Shown: positions 17,369-28,387 of the stretch, one piece after another
How positions within the stretch are numbered: position 1 is the stretch's first letter
How the letters are laid out: every line of letters begins with the position of its first letter
Assembly: GCA_944321845.1 (NCBI GenBank)
Contig: CALUMT010000017.1
Span: 1 to 64,000 of the forward strand
Source of the DNA: an uncultured Butyricimonas sp.
GTDB taxonomy: Bacteria; Bacteroidota; Bacteroidia; Bacteroidales; Marinifilaceae
Direction: 5' to 3'
DNA length: 64,000 nt
Position numbers and translations under genes: made by a program
Notes under the pieces: model-generated
What the model was told of the DNA's origin: nothing
Database searches by the model: none
The model's input: only the letters and a program-made list of their open reading frames with translations

Positions 17369-18442
17369 TTACAACAAACCACCGACATTGGTTTTACTTG
17401 CACCCTTCAATACCTCAACCTTCATTCCTTCCTCCAAGCTATGTACTCCGGCAGAAACGACAATTTCTCCAGCCTGCAAACCAGCTTGTATTATCGCATC
17501 ACCACTCTTCAGCAATTGTTTCACATCCACTTCACGCAATGAAACAGTGGCAGAAGTCGGATTATACACCCAAACTACTGACGAACCATTCTTGTCAAAG
17601 ACGGCAGACAAGGGGATCGCCACCAACTGACTTACCAGAGGAACATATTCGATTGTCACATTCACACTCATTCCCGCCGCGATGTCGACATCATCGACAG
17701 CTTTCAAACGTAGTTTCATATGATACAACTGGTTCAAATTCGCCTTACGGGTCACCTCGACCAATTCCAGCGGAAAAACTTTTCCAGGGAACACGTCAAA
17801 CGTACAATAGAAAGATTTAAATTGCTTTTGCCGCACGTAATCACTTGTCGGGATGTCGATCTCCACATCAAAATAGTTACTATTTATCATGGAAATCACA
17901 GGATACCCTGCCGCAACCGTCTCATGAGCATCATAAAAGCGCTTTTGAACATATCCATCAAACGGAGCCAACAAACGCGTATCCCGCAAAGCGTTCTTGT
18001 GAGCTTCATATTTCGCCGTGATTTGCTTTAATCCATAAACAGCCTTTTCATAATCATTTATGGCAATGCTCCCTCGTTTATACAATTCCATGACCCGCTC
18101 TGCTTCACCCTTAATCTGCTTATACTCGGCTTCAGTAGCGGCTAACTGTATCTTATAATCCCGAGGATCAATCTCCGCAAGAAGCTGTCCTTTTTTCACG
18201 AAGGCTCCTTCCTCCGGCAAGACAGCGATAATCGGTCCTGCCACCCGGAAAGACAAGGAAATATCACTTGCGGCATACACCTTACCTGGATACACGATAG
18301 ACAATTCTCCCTCATGAGCCTCTACCGTATCCGTTTTTACCGTTACATTCTTTACTTCTCTCGGAACTTTACTTCTTTGACACGCACCGAACAAGGTTAT
18401 CAACCCCGACATCAAGATTACTAGTTTTCTCATCATTATCAT
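17369..18442 (-). CDS. RND periplasmic adaptor (membrane fusion protein), lipoprotein
   Basis: 357 residues with lipobox LFGAC. The biotinyl-lipoyl half-motifs flank a helical hairpin: LSFRVAGPIIAVLPEEGAFVKKGQLLAEIDPRDY, then the hairpin about 90-150, then DTRLLAPFDGYVQKRFYDAHETVAAGYPV. A beta-barrel and membrane-proximal domain follow. The adaptor joins the RND pump to the TolC channel. It is first in the operon, 12 bp upstream of the pump gene. Confidence 0.94.
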   Translation of the reverse strand: MIMMRKLVILMSGLITLFGACQRSKVPREVKNVTVKTDTVEAHEGELSIVYPGKVYAASDISLSFRVAGPIIAVLPEEGAFVKKGQLLAEIDPRDYKIQLAATEAEYKQIKGEAERVMELYKRGSIAINDYEKAVYGLKQITAKYEAHKNALRDTRLLAPFDGYVQKRFYDAHETVAAGYPVISMINSNYFDVEIDIPTSDYVRQKQFKSFYCTFDVFPGKVFPLELVEVTRKANLNQLYHMKLRLKAVDDVDIAAGMSVNVTIEYVPLVSQLVAIPLSAVFDKNGSSVVWVYNPTSATVSLREVDVKQLLKSGDAIIQAGLQAGEIVVSAGVHSLEEGMKVEVLKGASKTNVGGLL

Positions 18443-18513
18443 AATTAAATATATTTTACTTCATACCATAATTCTCTGGCACAACAATTTTATTATCGAA
18501 ACAAATTCTTTGC

Positions 18514-18521
18514 CAAAATTA
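18514..18521 (-). promoter_or_regulatory. Putative -7 box of the efflux operon
   Basis: The minus strand reads TAATTTTG followed by G, matching TAnnTTTG, 72 bp before the adaptor start. It overlaps TTGGCAAAGAATTTGT, which has GG-N10-GT spacing loosely like a sigma54 element. Neither is decisive. Confidence 0.35.
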
Positions 18522-18682
18522 ATATTTTAATGCCGGGATTCGCTCATTTTTAATATTTTATTTCAACAACACAAATCCGGGACACTTTATCAACCAAACC
18601 GAAGGATAAAAATGGAAAAATTGTCACTTTTATTTTATATGGTACATAGATTGTTATCATTTCCACAAAAACAATAAAAACT

Positions 18683-19588
18683 ATGGCTTACATTAATTAC
18701 TACGACATTTTAGGTGTTAGCAAGGATGCTTCACAAGAAGACATAAAAAAAGCATTCAAAAAACTAGCACGGAAGTATCACCCGGATTTAAATCCGAATG
18801 ATCCTGAAGCAAAACAACATTTTCAAGAGATCAATGAAGCCAATGAGGTTTTAAGTGATCCCGAGAAACGGAAAAAATATGACCAGTATGGTGAGAACTG
18901 GAAACACGCGGACGAATTCGAACAACAACGGCAAAATCAGGCGAACAACGGATTCAATGGAAGATATTCTTACTGGTCAGGAAACGGTAATTTTACTGGT
19001 CAGGAGAATGATAGCGGATTCTCGGATTTCTTTGAATCACTTTTCGGTTCGCACAAGGGTAAAAGCACGAGGAGTGTATTCAGGGGACAAGATTATACCG
19101 CAGAATTAAGCCTTACCCTTCAGGAGGCTGCAACAACGCATAAACAAGTGCTCACGGTAAATGGAAAGAAGATCCGTATCACGATTCCCGCGGGAATAGC
19201 TGACGGACAAACAATCATATTAAAAGGCCAGGGAGGCCCCGGAACCAACGGAGGACCCAATGGAGATTTGTACATCACCTTCATCATCAAGGAAGATCCG
19301 ATTTTCAAAAGATTAGGTGACGATCTATATATAGATGTTCCTTTAAATCTATACACGGCCATCCTTGGCGGGGAGCAAATTATCCAAACAATGGACAGCA
19401 AAGTCAAACTACAAATCAAACCAGGCACCCAAAACGGGACAAAAATCCGTCTAAAAGGGAAAGGATTCCCCGTATATAAACAAGAAGGCCAATATGGAGA
19501 TATGATCGTGACTTTCTCCATCCAGATCCCCACTAATTTGACCGAAAAACAAAAAGCATTATTTAAAGAATTACAACAACAAGATTAA
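18683..19588 (+). CDS. cbpA: CbpA-type DnaJ co-chaperone
   Basis: 301 residues. The J domain occupies about 1-70 with HPD at 33-35; a Gly/Phe/Asn-rich linker (about 85-125) follows, and two C-terminal substrate-binding domains end the protein ([22 protein letters not shown], then [18 protein letters not shown] and [19 protein letters not shown]). There is no CxxCxGxG zinc-finger region, which separates CbpA (class B) from DnaJ. It stimulates DnaK and may bind curved DNA. The modulator cbpM follows 11 bp later, the classic pairing. Confidence 0.93.
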   Translation: MAYINYYDILGVSKDASQEDIKKAFKKLARKYHPDLNPNDPEAKQHFQEINEANEVLSDPEKRKKYDQYGENWKHADEFEQQRQNQANNGFNGRYSYWSGNGNFTGQENDSGFSDFFESLFGSHKGKSTRSVFRGQDYTAELSLTLQEAATTHKQVLTVNGKKIRITIPAGIADGQTIILKGQGGPGTNGGPNGDLYITFIIKEDPIFKRLGDDLYIDVPLNLYTAILGGEQIIQTMDSKVKLQIKPGTQNGTKIRLKGKGFPVYKQEGQYGDMIVTFSIQIPTNLTEKQKALFKELQQQD

Positions 19589-19599
19589 ACATACAGGCT

Positions 19600-19914
19600 A
19601 TGCAAACGGATTTAATTATTATCGACGATTATTGCCAGAAATGCAATATAGAGCCCTCTTTCATCTTCCTGCTTGAAGAGGACGGACTGATAAATATCAA
19701 GCATATCGACGGGGAACACTATATATTAACATCGGAACTTCAAGAAATAGAGCGATTCTCTCGATGGTACTATGACCTTTCAATAAACGTCGAAGGCATT
19801 AGCGTCATCCATAATTTGCTCAAACGGATTCACTCGATGGAAGCAGAGATCAGGCATCTAAAACAACACATAAATTTCTTTCAACAGGGAAATAACAATT
19901 ATCCAGAATATTAG
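19600..19914 (+). CDS. cbpM: CbpM-like chaperone modulator
   Basis: 104 residues. The N-terminal half is a MerR-like helical domain (IIIDDYCQKCNIEPSFIFLLEEDGLI) and the C-terminal half a helical region ending in a coiled coil (LLKRIHSMEAEIRHLKQHINFF). This fits CbpM, which binds the CbpA J domain and blocks its activity. Assignment rests on the fold pattern plus position directly after cbpA. Confidence 0.85.
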   Translation: MQTDLIIIDDYCQKCNIEPSFIFLLEEDGLINIKHIDGEHYILTSELQEIERFSRWYYDLSINVEGISVIHNLLKRIHSMEAEIRHLKQHINFFQQGNNNYPEY

Positions 19915-20005
19915 CCTTCCCGAATAACGAAAGAGGTTATCCTCAAGCAGAGAAGGGAAGGAAAAAATTATCGGGGGAATGTGTTATTTTGACAGTTTTA
20001 TCTGC

Positions 20006-20013
20006 TATTTTTG
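20006..20013 (+). promoter_or_regulatory. -7 box upstream of the sigma54 activator
   Basis: TATTTTTG followed by C, a full match to TAnnTTTG, 28 bp before the ATG at 20042. The upstream TTTTGACA is too close to be a standard -33 element. Confidence 0.5.
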
Positions 20014-20041
20014 CAGAAAGAATAGTTGAGAGTAGATATAA

Positions 20042-21262
20042 ATGGAAGATATTAAAAATATCAAACAACGTTTCGAGATAATTGGCAACAATATCAACTT
20101 GGACCGAGCTATTGAAAAAGCAGTTCAAGTTGCGCCAACAGATTTCACGGTACTGATAACGGGTGAGAGCGGCGTGGGAAAAGAGATTTTTCCCCGAATC
20201 GTACACAGTTTCAGCAGCCGTAAACACGCACAATATATAGCCGTCAACTGCGGAGCCATTCCTGAAGGAACCATTGATTCTGAATTATTCGGACACGAAA
20301 AAGGCTCCTTCACCGGGGCTCTAACCGACAGGAAAGGATATTTTGAGGTCAGCGACGGAGGAACCATCTTCCTGGATGAAATAGGAGAATTGCCATTGGC
20401 AACCCAAGCAAAGTTACTACGGGTACTCGAGGCCGGAGAATTCATCCGAGTAGGATCTTCAAAAGTCCAAAAAACGAACGTAAGAGTTATTGCCGCAACC
20501 AACGTTGATTTACCCAAGGCGGTTAAGAACGGGAAATTCCGGGAAGACTTATTTTACCGGATCAGCACTATTCCTATTTCGATCCCGCCATTACGAGAGA
20601 GAAAGGAAGATATCCCGTTACTGTTCAGAAAATTCGCCGCTGATTTTGCAGAAAAATACCGAATGCCGGCAATCCGGTTAACCGAAGATGCCGTACAAGT
20701 ATTAGAAAATTATAATTGGCCGGGAAACATCAGACAACTCAAAAATATCACAGAACAAATCTCCATTCTTGAACAAAAACGCAATGTAGATGCTTTAACG
20801 ATTCAAGAATATCTTCCTGCTCCGACGGTAAATCTACCCGCGGTATCCAACGTGACAGAAGGAGACCATGGATTCGCAAACGAACGGGAGATTCTATACA
20901 AGATACTTTTTGACATGAAAAAAGACATGAACGATTTAAAACGTTTAGTGTATGACATCATGCAAAAAGAAGATATAAAAACGGATGCACCGACGTCTCT
21001 CGTCTTAAGAGACTTATACAACACTCCCACGACAGAGGTCTTCACGCCCAGTCCTAAAAGTTTCTCTTCCTCCAAAGAAGAACATATTCAAGACACCGTG
21101 GCCATGGAAGAAGAATCTCTGTCACTTGAAGAGAAGGAAAAAGAAATGATTATAAAAGCATTAGAAAAAAACAGAGGTAAACGGAAAGCCGCAGCACAAG
21201 ATTTAGGAATCTCCGAACGAACCCTATACCGGAAATTAAAAGAATACGATATAGAGAACTAA
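20042..21262 (+). CDS. Sigma54-dependent transcriptional activator without receiver
   Basis: 406 residues. The AAA+ domain begins almost at the N-terminus, with Walker A GESGVGKE (41-48) and the GSFTGA loop (88-93); the Arg-finger region and the LRERKEDIP motif follow. A variable linker (about 265-360) leads to a Fis-type helix-turn-helix (RKAAAQDLGISERTLYRKLKEYDIEN). With no receiver or GAF domain it is either constitutive or controlled by protein partners, as with PspF-like activators. It heads a row with lptE, an unknown gene and secG, an order commonly seen in Bacteroidota. Confidence 0.92.
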   Translation: MEDIKNIKQRFEIIGNNINLDRAIEKAVQVAPTDFTVLITGESGVGKEIFPRIVHSFSSRKHAQYIAVNCGAIPEGTIDSELFGHEKGSFTGALTDRKGYFEVSDGGTIFLDEIGELPLATQAKLLRVLEAGEFIRVGSSKVQKTNVRVIAATNVDLPKAVKNGKFREDLFYRISTIPISIPPLRERKEDIPLLFRKFAADFAEKYRMPAIRLTEDAVQVLENYNWPGNIRQLKNITEQISILEQKRNVDALTIQEYLPAPTVNLPAVSNVTEGDHGFANEREILYKILFDMKKDMNDLKRLVYDIMQKEDIKTDAPTSLVLRDLYNTPTTEVFTPSPKSFSSSKEEHIQDTVAMEEESLSLEEKEKEMIIKALEKNRGKRKAAAQDLGISERTLYRKLKEYDIEN

Positions 21263-21299
21263 ATGCAAGAATCAAAAATCATAAATAACCAATTGACAC

Positions 21300-21815
21300 A
21301 TGATCAAATACTTTGTTTTCATTTTAATATTATCCATTACCGCAACAAGTTGCGGCTTACAAAGCATAAGCTATTCCATGAACGGGGCATCTATTGATTA
21401 CAGTAAAGTCAAGACATTCTCTGTTAATTACTTCACGAACAAGACTCCCTTTGCCCCTAACTTAGGCTCAGACTTTACAGAGGCATTAAAAGAACATCTA
21501 CGTTCACGTACGAACTTGGTTGAAATGACGGATAACAATGGAGATGTCCGCTTTGAAGGTCAAATCACCGGATACACCCAACGCCCAATGGAAATTGGAG
21601 CAAATGAAGTCGCAGCCTCCAACCGCCTTACCGTAACAATCCGCGTAAAATACACGAACACCACGGACGGGACATACGACTTCGACACTTCTTTCTCCCA
21701 ATATGCAGACTATGGTATCGATGAGAATTTTGACTCCATTGAAGAAGAATTACTAAAAAGTATTACAGACAAAATCATTGACGATATTTACAATAAGGCT
21801 TTTGTAAACTGGTAA
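21300..21815 (+). CDS. lptE: LptE-family LPS-assembly lipoprotein
   Basis: 171 residues with lipobox ATSC, followed by [24 protein letters not shown], the beta-strand start typical of Bacteroidota LptE. The rest alternates strands and helices ([31 protein letters not shown]), as in the LptE roll. It should plug the LptD barrel and deliver lipopolysaccharide to the outer leaflet. It lies 37 bp after the activator gene and 2 bp before the next gene. Confidence 0.88.
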   Translation: MIKYFVFILILSITATSCGLQSISYSMNGASIDYSKVKTFSVNYFTNKTPFAPNLGSDFTEALKEHLRSRTNLVEMTDNNGDVRFEGQITGYTQRPMEIGANEVAASNRLTVTIRVKYTNTTDGTYDFDTSFSQYADYGIDENFDSIEEELLKSITDKIIDDIYNKAFVNW

Positions 21816-21817
21816 AC

Positions 21818-22507
21818 GTGGACACAGAAAAATTAATCGAGATACTCACGCAAGGTTATCGTGATTGTGATCGCAATACTTTAAATGACATAGAACAAGT
21901 AGTTGCGCAATATCCTTATTTTGCTCCGGCAAGATTTGCCTATCTCAAATGTATCCATCCAGACCAAGAGACCTATTGTAAACAACTACAAAAGAACACC
22001 ATCCACATACCAAACCACAAAGTCTTTTTCCAATACATAAACGACTTTAGGCAAGAACAAGAAATATCAATAAAAGAGGAAGCGGTTTTGGAAGCATCCA
22101 ATAAAGACAAGGAGATTTCAAAACAACACGCGCAGAAAGGAGGATATCAAATAGAAAATGAATATCCCGAGGAGAAAGCCCTCACCCTTGACGAAATTGC
22201 CCGAGAATGGAAAGAACAACGTTCTGCGAAGAACAAACAGGAAGAGGTATCCAACGGGGATCTAACCGAAATCGGCTCGCAATCACTTCTTTTACCCTAT
22301 AGTCCCTCGACTGAACCAGACTCAACAAATGCTTCAGAAAAAGAGTTTTTCTCAGAAACATTGGCAAAAATCTATGTCAAACAACAATTATATGACAAAG
22401 CAATCGCAACTTATACAAAATTAAGTTTGAAATATCCGGAAAAATATATTTACTTTGCAAGCCAGATTGAAAAAATCAAGCAAAATATAAATAATAATAC
22501 TAATTAA
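21818..22507 (+). CDS. Conserved Bacteroidota protein with TPR-like C-terminus
   Basis: 229 residues, starting at a GTG two bases after the lptE stop. The middle is charged and low-complexity. The C-terminus [45 protein letters not shown] is a tetratricopeptide-like helix pair. No signal peptide or membrane segment is present, so it is probably cytoplasmic. Proteins of this layout sit between lptE and secG in many Bacteroidota but I know of no assigned function. Confidence 0.75.
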   Translation: MDTEKLIEILTQGYRDCDRNTLNDIEQVVAQYPYFAPARFAYLKCIHPDQETYCKQLQKNTIHIPNHKVFFQYINDFRQEQEISIKEEAVLEASNKDKEISKQHAQKGGYQIENEYPEEKALTLDEIAREWKEQRSAKNKQEEVSNGDLTEIGSQSLLLPYSPSTEPDSTNASEKEFFSETLAKIYVKQQLYDKAIATYTKLSLKYPEKYIYFASQIEKIKQNINNNTN

Positions 22508-22509
22508 TT

Positions 22510-22890
22510 ATGTACACAGCGATTTCTGTATTGATCATTATTATTTGCGCTTTACTTATATTGATTGTTTTGGTGCAAAATTCTAAGGGAGGTGGATTGG
22601 CATCGTCTTTTGCCTCTTCAAATCAAATCATGGGAGTAAGAAAAACAACAGATTTCCTTGAAAAAGCGACTTGGACATTGGCAGGCGCAATGTTGGTATT
22701 ATGTATCGTAGCCGCAATGGTTATGCCGAGAGGTGAACAAACCAGCAAATCCGCTATCGAAAAACAAGTAAACGAGGCTCAAGCTCCCGTTAACGCTATT
22801 CCAACGTTCCCCGGCGTGAACAACAATTCGGAGGCAGCTGCAAGCGAAGCCACGACACAAGATGCCGCAGCGACAAGCACTGAAGAATAA
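22510..22890 (+). CDS. secG: Preprotein translocase subunit SecG
   Basis: 126 residues with two membrane helices (about 3-22 and 55-75) linked by the conserved loop LVLVQNSKGGGLASSFASSNQIMGVRKTTDFLEKATW-type pattern. The C-terminal tail is a long Ala/Ser/Thr/Glu-rich extension usual in Bacteroidota. SecG assists SecYE in export across the inner membrane. It starts 2 bp after the preceding stop and ends at a terminator. Confidence 0.94.
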   Translation: MYTAISVLIIIICALLILIVLVQNSKGGGLASSFASSNQIMGVRKTTDFLEKATWTLAGAMLVLCIVAAMVMPRGEQTSKSAIEKQVNEAQAPVNAIPTFPGVNNNSEAAASEATTQDAAATSTEE

Positions 22891-22910
22891 AACAAATTTA
22901 TCACCCGATA

Positions 22911-22949
22911 AAAAAATGTCAGTATGTCAGTCATGCTGACATTTTTTTA
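22911..22949 (+). terminator. Terminator after secG
   Basis: ATGTCAGTATG pairs with CATGCTGACAT (one G:T) and is followed by seven T residues. It separates the lptE-secG row from groESL. Confidence 0.9.
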
Positions 22950-22950
22950 T

Positions 22951-22966
22951 TTGGCACGAATTGTGT
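22951..22966 (+). promoter_or_regulatory. Sigma54-like -24 element ahead of groESL
   Basis: TTGGCACGAATTGTGT has a perfect -24 half (TTGGCACG), but ten bases later the -12 dinucleotide is GT rather than GC. No TAnnTTTG box is seen between the secG terminator and groES. The sequence is 56 bp before the groES ATG. No CIRCE heat-shock repeat is visible. Confidence 0.4.
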
Positions 22967-23021
22967 ATAAATGGCAGATGTAAAAACAAGAATTATATTA
23001 ACAATAAAAATAATAAAGATT

Positions 23022-23291
23022 ATGACACTAAAGACTGTTCTTAACAAAATCATCGTGGAGCCGGTAGAAGCTGAAACGAAAACGGCATCAGGGATTATTA
23101 TTCCAGACTCAGCCAAAGAGAAACCTCAAAAAGGTACAGTTATAGCAACCGGTAACGGAAAACACGATGAACCGATGGAAATCAAGGTTGGAGATACGGT
23201 ATTGTTCGGGAAATATTCCGGGACCGAAATCCACATTGACGACAAGAAATATTTAGTGATGAATCAATCAGACATTCTGGTTATTCTGTAA
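23022..23291 (+). CDS. groES: Co-chaperonin GroES
   Basis: 89 residues from the ATG at 23022; a longer frame exists but its extra 17 residues precede the conserved start ([13 protein letters not shown]). The mobile loop [25 protein letters not shown] and the C-terminal strand [14 protein letters not shown] are standard. It caps GroEL for ATP-driven folding. groEL follows 29 bp later. Confidence 0.96.
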   Translation: MTLKTVLNKIIVEPVEAETKTASGIIIPDSAKEKPQKGTVIATGNGKHDEPMEIKVGDTVLFGKYSGTEIHIDDKKYLVMNQSDILVIL

Positions 23292-23314
23292 TTTGTTCAA
23301 CAAGTAAAACGTAG

Positions 23315-24955
<1,641 letters not shown>

Positions 24956-24970
24956 TAAAAACGTATTCGA

Positions 24971-25009
24971 AAATAAAAGAGTCTCCCTCCGGAGGCTCTT
25001 TTATTTTTT
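24971..25009 (+). terminator. Terminator after groEL
   Basis: AAATAAAAGAGTCTCC pairs with GGAGGCTCTTTTATTT around CTCC, followed by a T-run. It lies 15 bp after the groEL stop. Confidence 0.92.
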
Positions 25010-25013
25010 TATA

Positions 25014-25021
25014 TACCTTTG
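25014..25021 (+). promoter_or_regulatory. Promoter -7 box for the Na/Pi transporter and glycyl-tRNA synthetase
   Basis: TACCTTTG followed by C matches TAnnTTTG(C/T), 30 bp upstream of the ATG and directly after the groEL terminator. Confidence 0.6.
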
Positions 25022-25051
25022 CGGAAAATTCAACCCTTATAAAATACATTT

Positions 25052-26743
25052 ATGAATTACTCTATTCTCGATTTCTTGCAATTAATCGGCTCGCTAGGAG
25101 TTTTCCTGTTTGGTATGAAAATGATGAGTGAGGCGTTACAAAAAGTAGCAGGTAACAAAATGCGTGACATCCTTGCAGCCATGACATCAAACCGGGTAAA
25201 AGGAGTCATAACTGGACTTTTAATCACTACAATCATTCAAAGTTCTTCCGCAACAACGGTTATGGTTGTCAGTTTCGTAAATGCCGGTCTACTTGATTTG
25301 GTCGGTTCAATTGGTGTCATTATGGGAGCCAATGTTGGAACGACATTTACCGCATGGTTAATTTCAATTCTCGGTTTTAAAGTCAGCATGGGGGCTCTTT
25401 CACTTGCGCTCATTGGACTTAGTTTACCTCTATTATTCTCTCAAAAGCGAATACGTAAAAGTTGGGGCGAATTAATTATCGGATTCGGTTTGTTATTTAT
25501 CGGTCTCGAGTTTTTGCAAGCCAACATGCCCAACATACAAGAGAATCCTCAAATTCTCAACTTCTTACATAATTACACAGACCTCGGATATGGTTCCTAC
25601 ATTTTATTCCTACTTATCGGAACGCTATTGACGGTCATTATACAGTCCTCCTCTGCGACCATGGCCTTAACATTAGTCATGTGTGCCAATGGATGGATCA
25701 ATTTTGATATTGCGGCATCAATGGTATTAGGAGAAAATATCGGAACAACCATCACAGCCAACTTAGCCGCCATGGTTGCTAATACAACAGCCAAACGGGC
25801 TGCCTTTGCCCACTTCCTTTTCAATGTATTCGGGGTATGTTGGGTTATCGCCATTTTCCCTCTTTTCTTAAAAGGGGTTGCCATGTTAAGTGTCAGTCTC
25901 GGAATCGGAGATCCATTCACCAGTACAGAATCCGTTCCTGTAGCTTTATCTTTATTCCACACTTGTTTCAATGTCGCAAATGTGATTATTCTGATATGGT
26001 TCACGAATGGTATTGCCAAAGTCGTTACTCATTTAATAAAATCTAAAGAAGCGGCCGACGATGCCTTTACTCTAAAACACATAAAACTGGGGCTTTTATC
26101 AACGCCAGATGCTTCATTATTCCAAGCACAACAAGAAATCTCTCATTATGCCAAGAACACGCTTGACATGTACCAACAAGTGGTAGAATGCTTGCATACC
26201 CCGACAAAAGATTTCGAGAAAAAATTCAATAAGATTGACAAATTGGAAGATGAAAGTGATGTCGTTGAAGTTGAAATAGCAGATTACCTGACTAAAGTAT
26301 CTGAATCTAAACTTTCGACAGAAAACTCCCAACGCGTTAGAGCCATGTTCAGAATAGTATCAGAAATTGAAAGCATTGCAGACTCGTCATTAAATGTAGC
26401 CAAAGCTATCGGACGACGCAATGAACAGCATATTACTTTTACCGAAGATATTGACGAACGCCTTCAACATATGATGGCAATTGTGGAAGAAGCTCTAAGC
26501 GTAATGTGTCATAATCTCTCGCTAGAGTATAAAGAGGTCAAGTCGAAAAAAGCGTATGAAGTTGAACAAACAATCAATAATTATCGTACAATATTACAGC
26601 AAGAACACTTGAGTGCAATTGAAGAAAAGAAATACGATTATGCCACTGGTGTTGTATATAGCGACATATTCTTCGAATGTGAAAAAATAGGAGACTATGC
26701 CATCAACGTAACAGAAGCAATCAAAGAAATCGGAACAAATTAA
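25052..26743 (+). CDS. Na/Pi-cotransporter family protein with PhoU-like tail
   Basis: 563 residues. The membrane half (about 1-335) carries two inverted Na/Pi repeats, each with the QSSSATT/QSSSATM signature (TTIIQSSSATTVMVVSF and TVIIQSSSATMALTLVM), followed by GANVGTT and GENIGTT. The C-terminal half (about 360-563) is soluble and helical like PhoU, with EIESIADSSLNVAKAIGRR. Relatives take up phosphate with sodium; the PhoU-like part probably gates it. It precedes glycyl-tRNA synthetase by 8 bp. Confidence 0.92.
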   Translation: MNYSILDFLQLIGSLGVFLFGMKMMSEALQKVAGNKMRDILAAMTSNRVKGVITGLLITTIIQSSSATTVMVVSFVNAGLLDLVGSIGVIMGANVGTTFTAWLISILGFKVSMGALSLALIGLSLPLLFSQKRIRKSWGELIIGFGLLFIGLEFLQANMPNIQENPQILNFLHNYTDLGYGSYILFLLIGTLLTVIIQSSSATMALTLVMCANGWINFDIAASMVLGENIGTTITANLAAMVANTTAKRAAFAHFLFNVFGVCWVIAIFPLFLKGVAMLSVSLGIGDPFTSTESVPVALSLFHTCFNVANVIILIWFTNGIAKVVTHLIKSKEAADDAFTLKHIKLGLLSTPDASLFQAQQEISHYAKNTLDMYQQVVECLHTPTKDFEKKFNKIDKLEDESDVVEVEIADYLTKVSESKLSTENSQRVRAMFRIVSEIESIADSSLNVAKAIGRRNEQHITFTEDIDERLQHMMAIVEEALSVMCHNLSLEYKEVKSKKAYEVEQTINNYRTILQQEHLSAIEEKKYDYATGVVYSDIFFECEKIGDYAINVTEAIKEIGTN

Positions 26744-26751
26744 CAAGTATT

Positions 26752-28308
26752 ATGGCACAAGAAGATGTATTCAAAAAATTGGTAGCACATTGCAAAGAAT
26801 ATGGCTATGTGTTCCCTTCCTCTGAAATATATGACGGATTGGCAGCCGTATATGATTATGGGCAATATGGAGTTGAATTGAAAAATAACATCAAAAAATA
26901 TTGGTGGGACTCCATGGTTCTTCTCCATGAAAATGTTGTTGGAATAGATTCAGCCATTTTCATGCACCCTACAATATGGAAAGCTTCAGGACACGTGGAT
27001 GCGTTTAATGACCCGCTAATTGATAATAAAGATTCAAAAAAACGTTATCGTGCTGATGTATTAATTGAAGACCATATTGCCAAATACGAAGAAAAAATCG
27101 AGAAAGAGGTCGCTAAAGCCAAGAAACGTTTCGGAGAAAAGTTTGATGAAACACTGTTCAGACAAACAAATCCTCAAATTCTTCAACACCAACAGAAAAA
27201 AGAAGAATTACGATCTCGCATGGCAAAGGCGTTAAATGATAACGATCTGAATGAGTTACGCCAAATTATTATTGACAATAAAATTGTATGCCCTATTTCA
27301 GGAACATGTAATTGGACTGAGGTCCGCCAATTCAATTTGATGTTCTCAACAGAAATTGGTTCGACGGCAGATGGTGCAAGCAAAATTTATCTACGCCCGG
27401 AAACGGCACAGGGAATTTTCGTGAATTTCTTAAATGTACAAAAAACAGGACGCATGAAAATCCCATTCGGAATCGCCCAAATTGGAAAAGCATTCCGAAA
27501 TGAGATTGTTGCTCGCCAATTTATTTTCCGGATGCGAGAATTCGAACAGATGGAAATGCAATTCTTCGTTCGCCCAGGTTCTGAACTGGAATGGTTCAAG
27601 AAATGGAAAGAAACGCGGATGAGTTGGCATCAAACCCTCGGATTCGGAGCCGAAAATTATCGATTCCACGACCACGAGAAATTAGCTCACTATGCTAATG
27701 CCGCCACAGATATCGAATTCCGTTTCCCGTTTGGATTTAAGGAAGTAGAAGGTATCCATTCTCGAACAGATTTTGACCTGAAACGCCATCAGGAATTCTC
27801 TGGTAAAAAGATTCAATATTTCGATCCGGAATTAAATGAATCATATACCCCGTACGTGATAGAAACGTCCATTGGTGTAGACCGGATGTTTTTGCAGGTT
27901 ATTGCAGCCGCTTACCAAGAGGAAGAAATTGAAAAAGAAGATGGGACCAAAGATGCTCGTGTAGTTCTCAAATTGCCAGCAGCGCTTGCTCCTGTAAAGT
28001 TGGCAGTAATGCCGTTGGTGAAAAAAGACGGCCTGCCAGAAAAAGCAGAAGAAATCATGCAGGCCCTTCGCTTAGATTTCCGTTGTCAATATGACGAGAA
28101 AGATTCTATCGGGAAACGCTACCGTCGTCAAGATGCCATCGGAACGCCATTCTGTATAACAGTTGACCATCAAACTTTAGAGGATAATGCTGTAACTATC
28201 CGATATCGGGATACCATGCAGCAAGAACGTGTTGCAATAGACCAATTATATGGCATCTTAAAACAGAAGACTGACATGAGAGAACTACTCAAACAAATCA
28301 AATTATAA
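26752..28308 (+). CDS. glyS: Glycine--tRNA ligase (homodimeric class II)
   Basis: 518 residues of the single-chain GlyRS type. Motif 1 is replaced by the usual AAVYDYGQYGVELKNNIKKYWW start; motif 2 is FRNEIVARQFIFRMREFEQMEMQFF; motif 3 is ETSIGVDRMFLQV. LRPETAQGIFVNF is family-specific. The C-terminal anticodon-binding domain starts about residue 410 (PVKLAVMPLVKKDGLPEKA). It charges tRNA-Gly. It ends at a hairpin terminator. Confidence 0.97.
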   Translation: MAQEDVFKKLVAHCKEYGYVFPSSEIYDGLAAVYDYGQYGVELKNNIKKYWWDSMVLLHENVVGIDSAIFMHPTIWKASGHVDAFNDPLIDNKDSKKRYRADVLIEDHIAKYEEKIEKEVAKAKKRFGEKFDETLFRQTNPQILQHQQKKEELRSRMAKALNDNDLNELRQIIIDNKIVCPISGTCNWTEVRQFNLMFSTEIGSTADGASKIYLRPETAQGIFVNFLNVQKTGRMKIPFGIAQIGKAFRNEIVARQFIFRMREFEQMEMQFFVRPGSELEWFKKWKETRMSWHQTLGFGAENYRFHDHEKLAHYANAATDIEFRFPFGFKEVEGIHSRTDFDLKRHQEFSGKKIQYFDPELNESYTPYVIETSIGVDRMFLQVIAAAYQEEEIEKEDGTKDARVVLKLPAALAPVKLAVMPLVKKDGLPEKAEEIMQALRLDFRCQYDEKDSIGKRYRRQDAIGTPFCITVDHQTLEDNAVTIRYRDTMQQERVAIDQLYGILKQKTDMRELLKQIKL

Positions 28309-28337
28309 AGTAATCCACGAGTAGTCATATAATTTAT

Positions 28338-28384
28338 AATACAAGGAGTAATATCATAATAGCGATATACTTCTTGTATTTTTT
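28338..28384 (+). terminator. Terminator after glycyl-tRNA synthetase
   Basis: A long imperfect stem, AATACAAGGAGTAATATC with GATATACTTCTTGTATT, is followed by six T residues. It reaches up to the end of the convergent chrA gene. Confidence 0.85.
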
Positions 28385-28387
28385 ATC

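Noticed and set aside
19915-19961. Inverted CCTTCCC/GGGAAGG repeat after cbpM as a terminator
   Set aside because: The loop is long (33 nt) and the stem is followed by A residues rather than T on the plus strand.
20470-20486. An ACGAACGT sequence resembling half an inversion site
   Set aside because: It lies inside the sigma54 activator coding region and has no inverted partner nearby.
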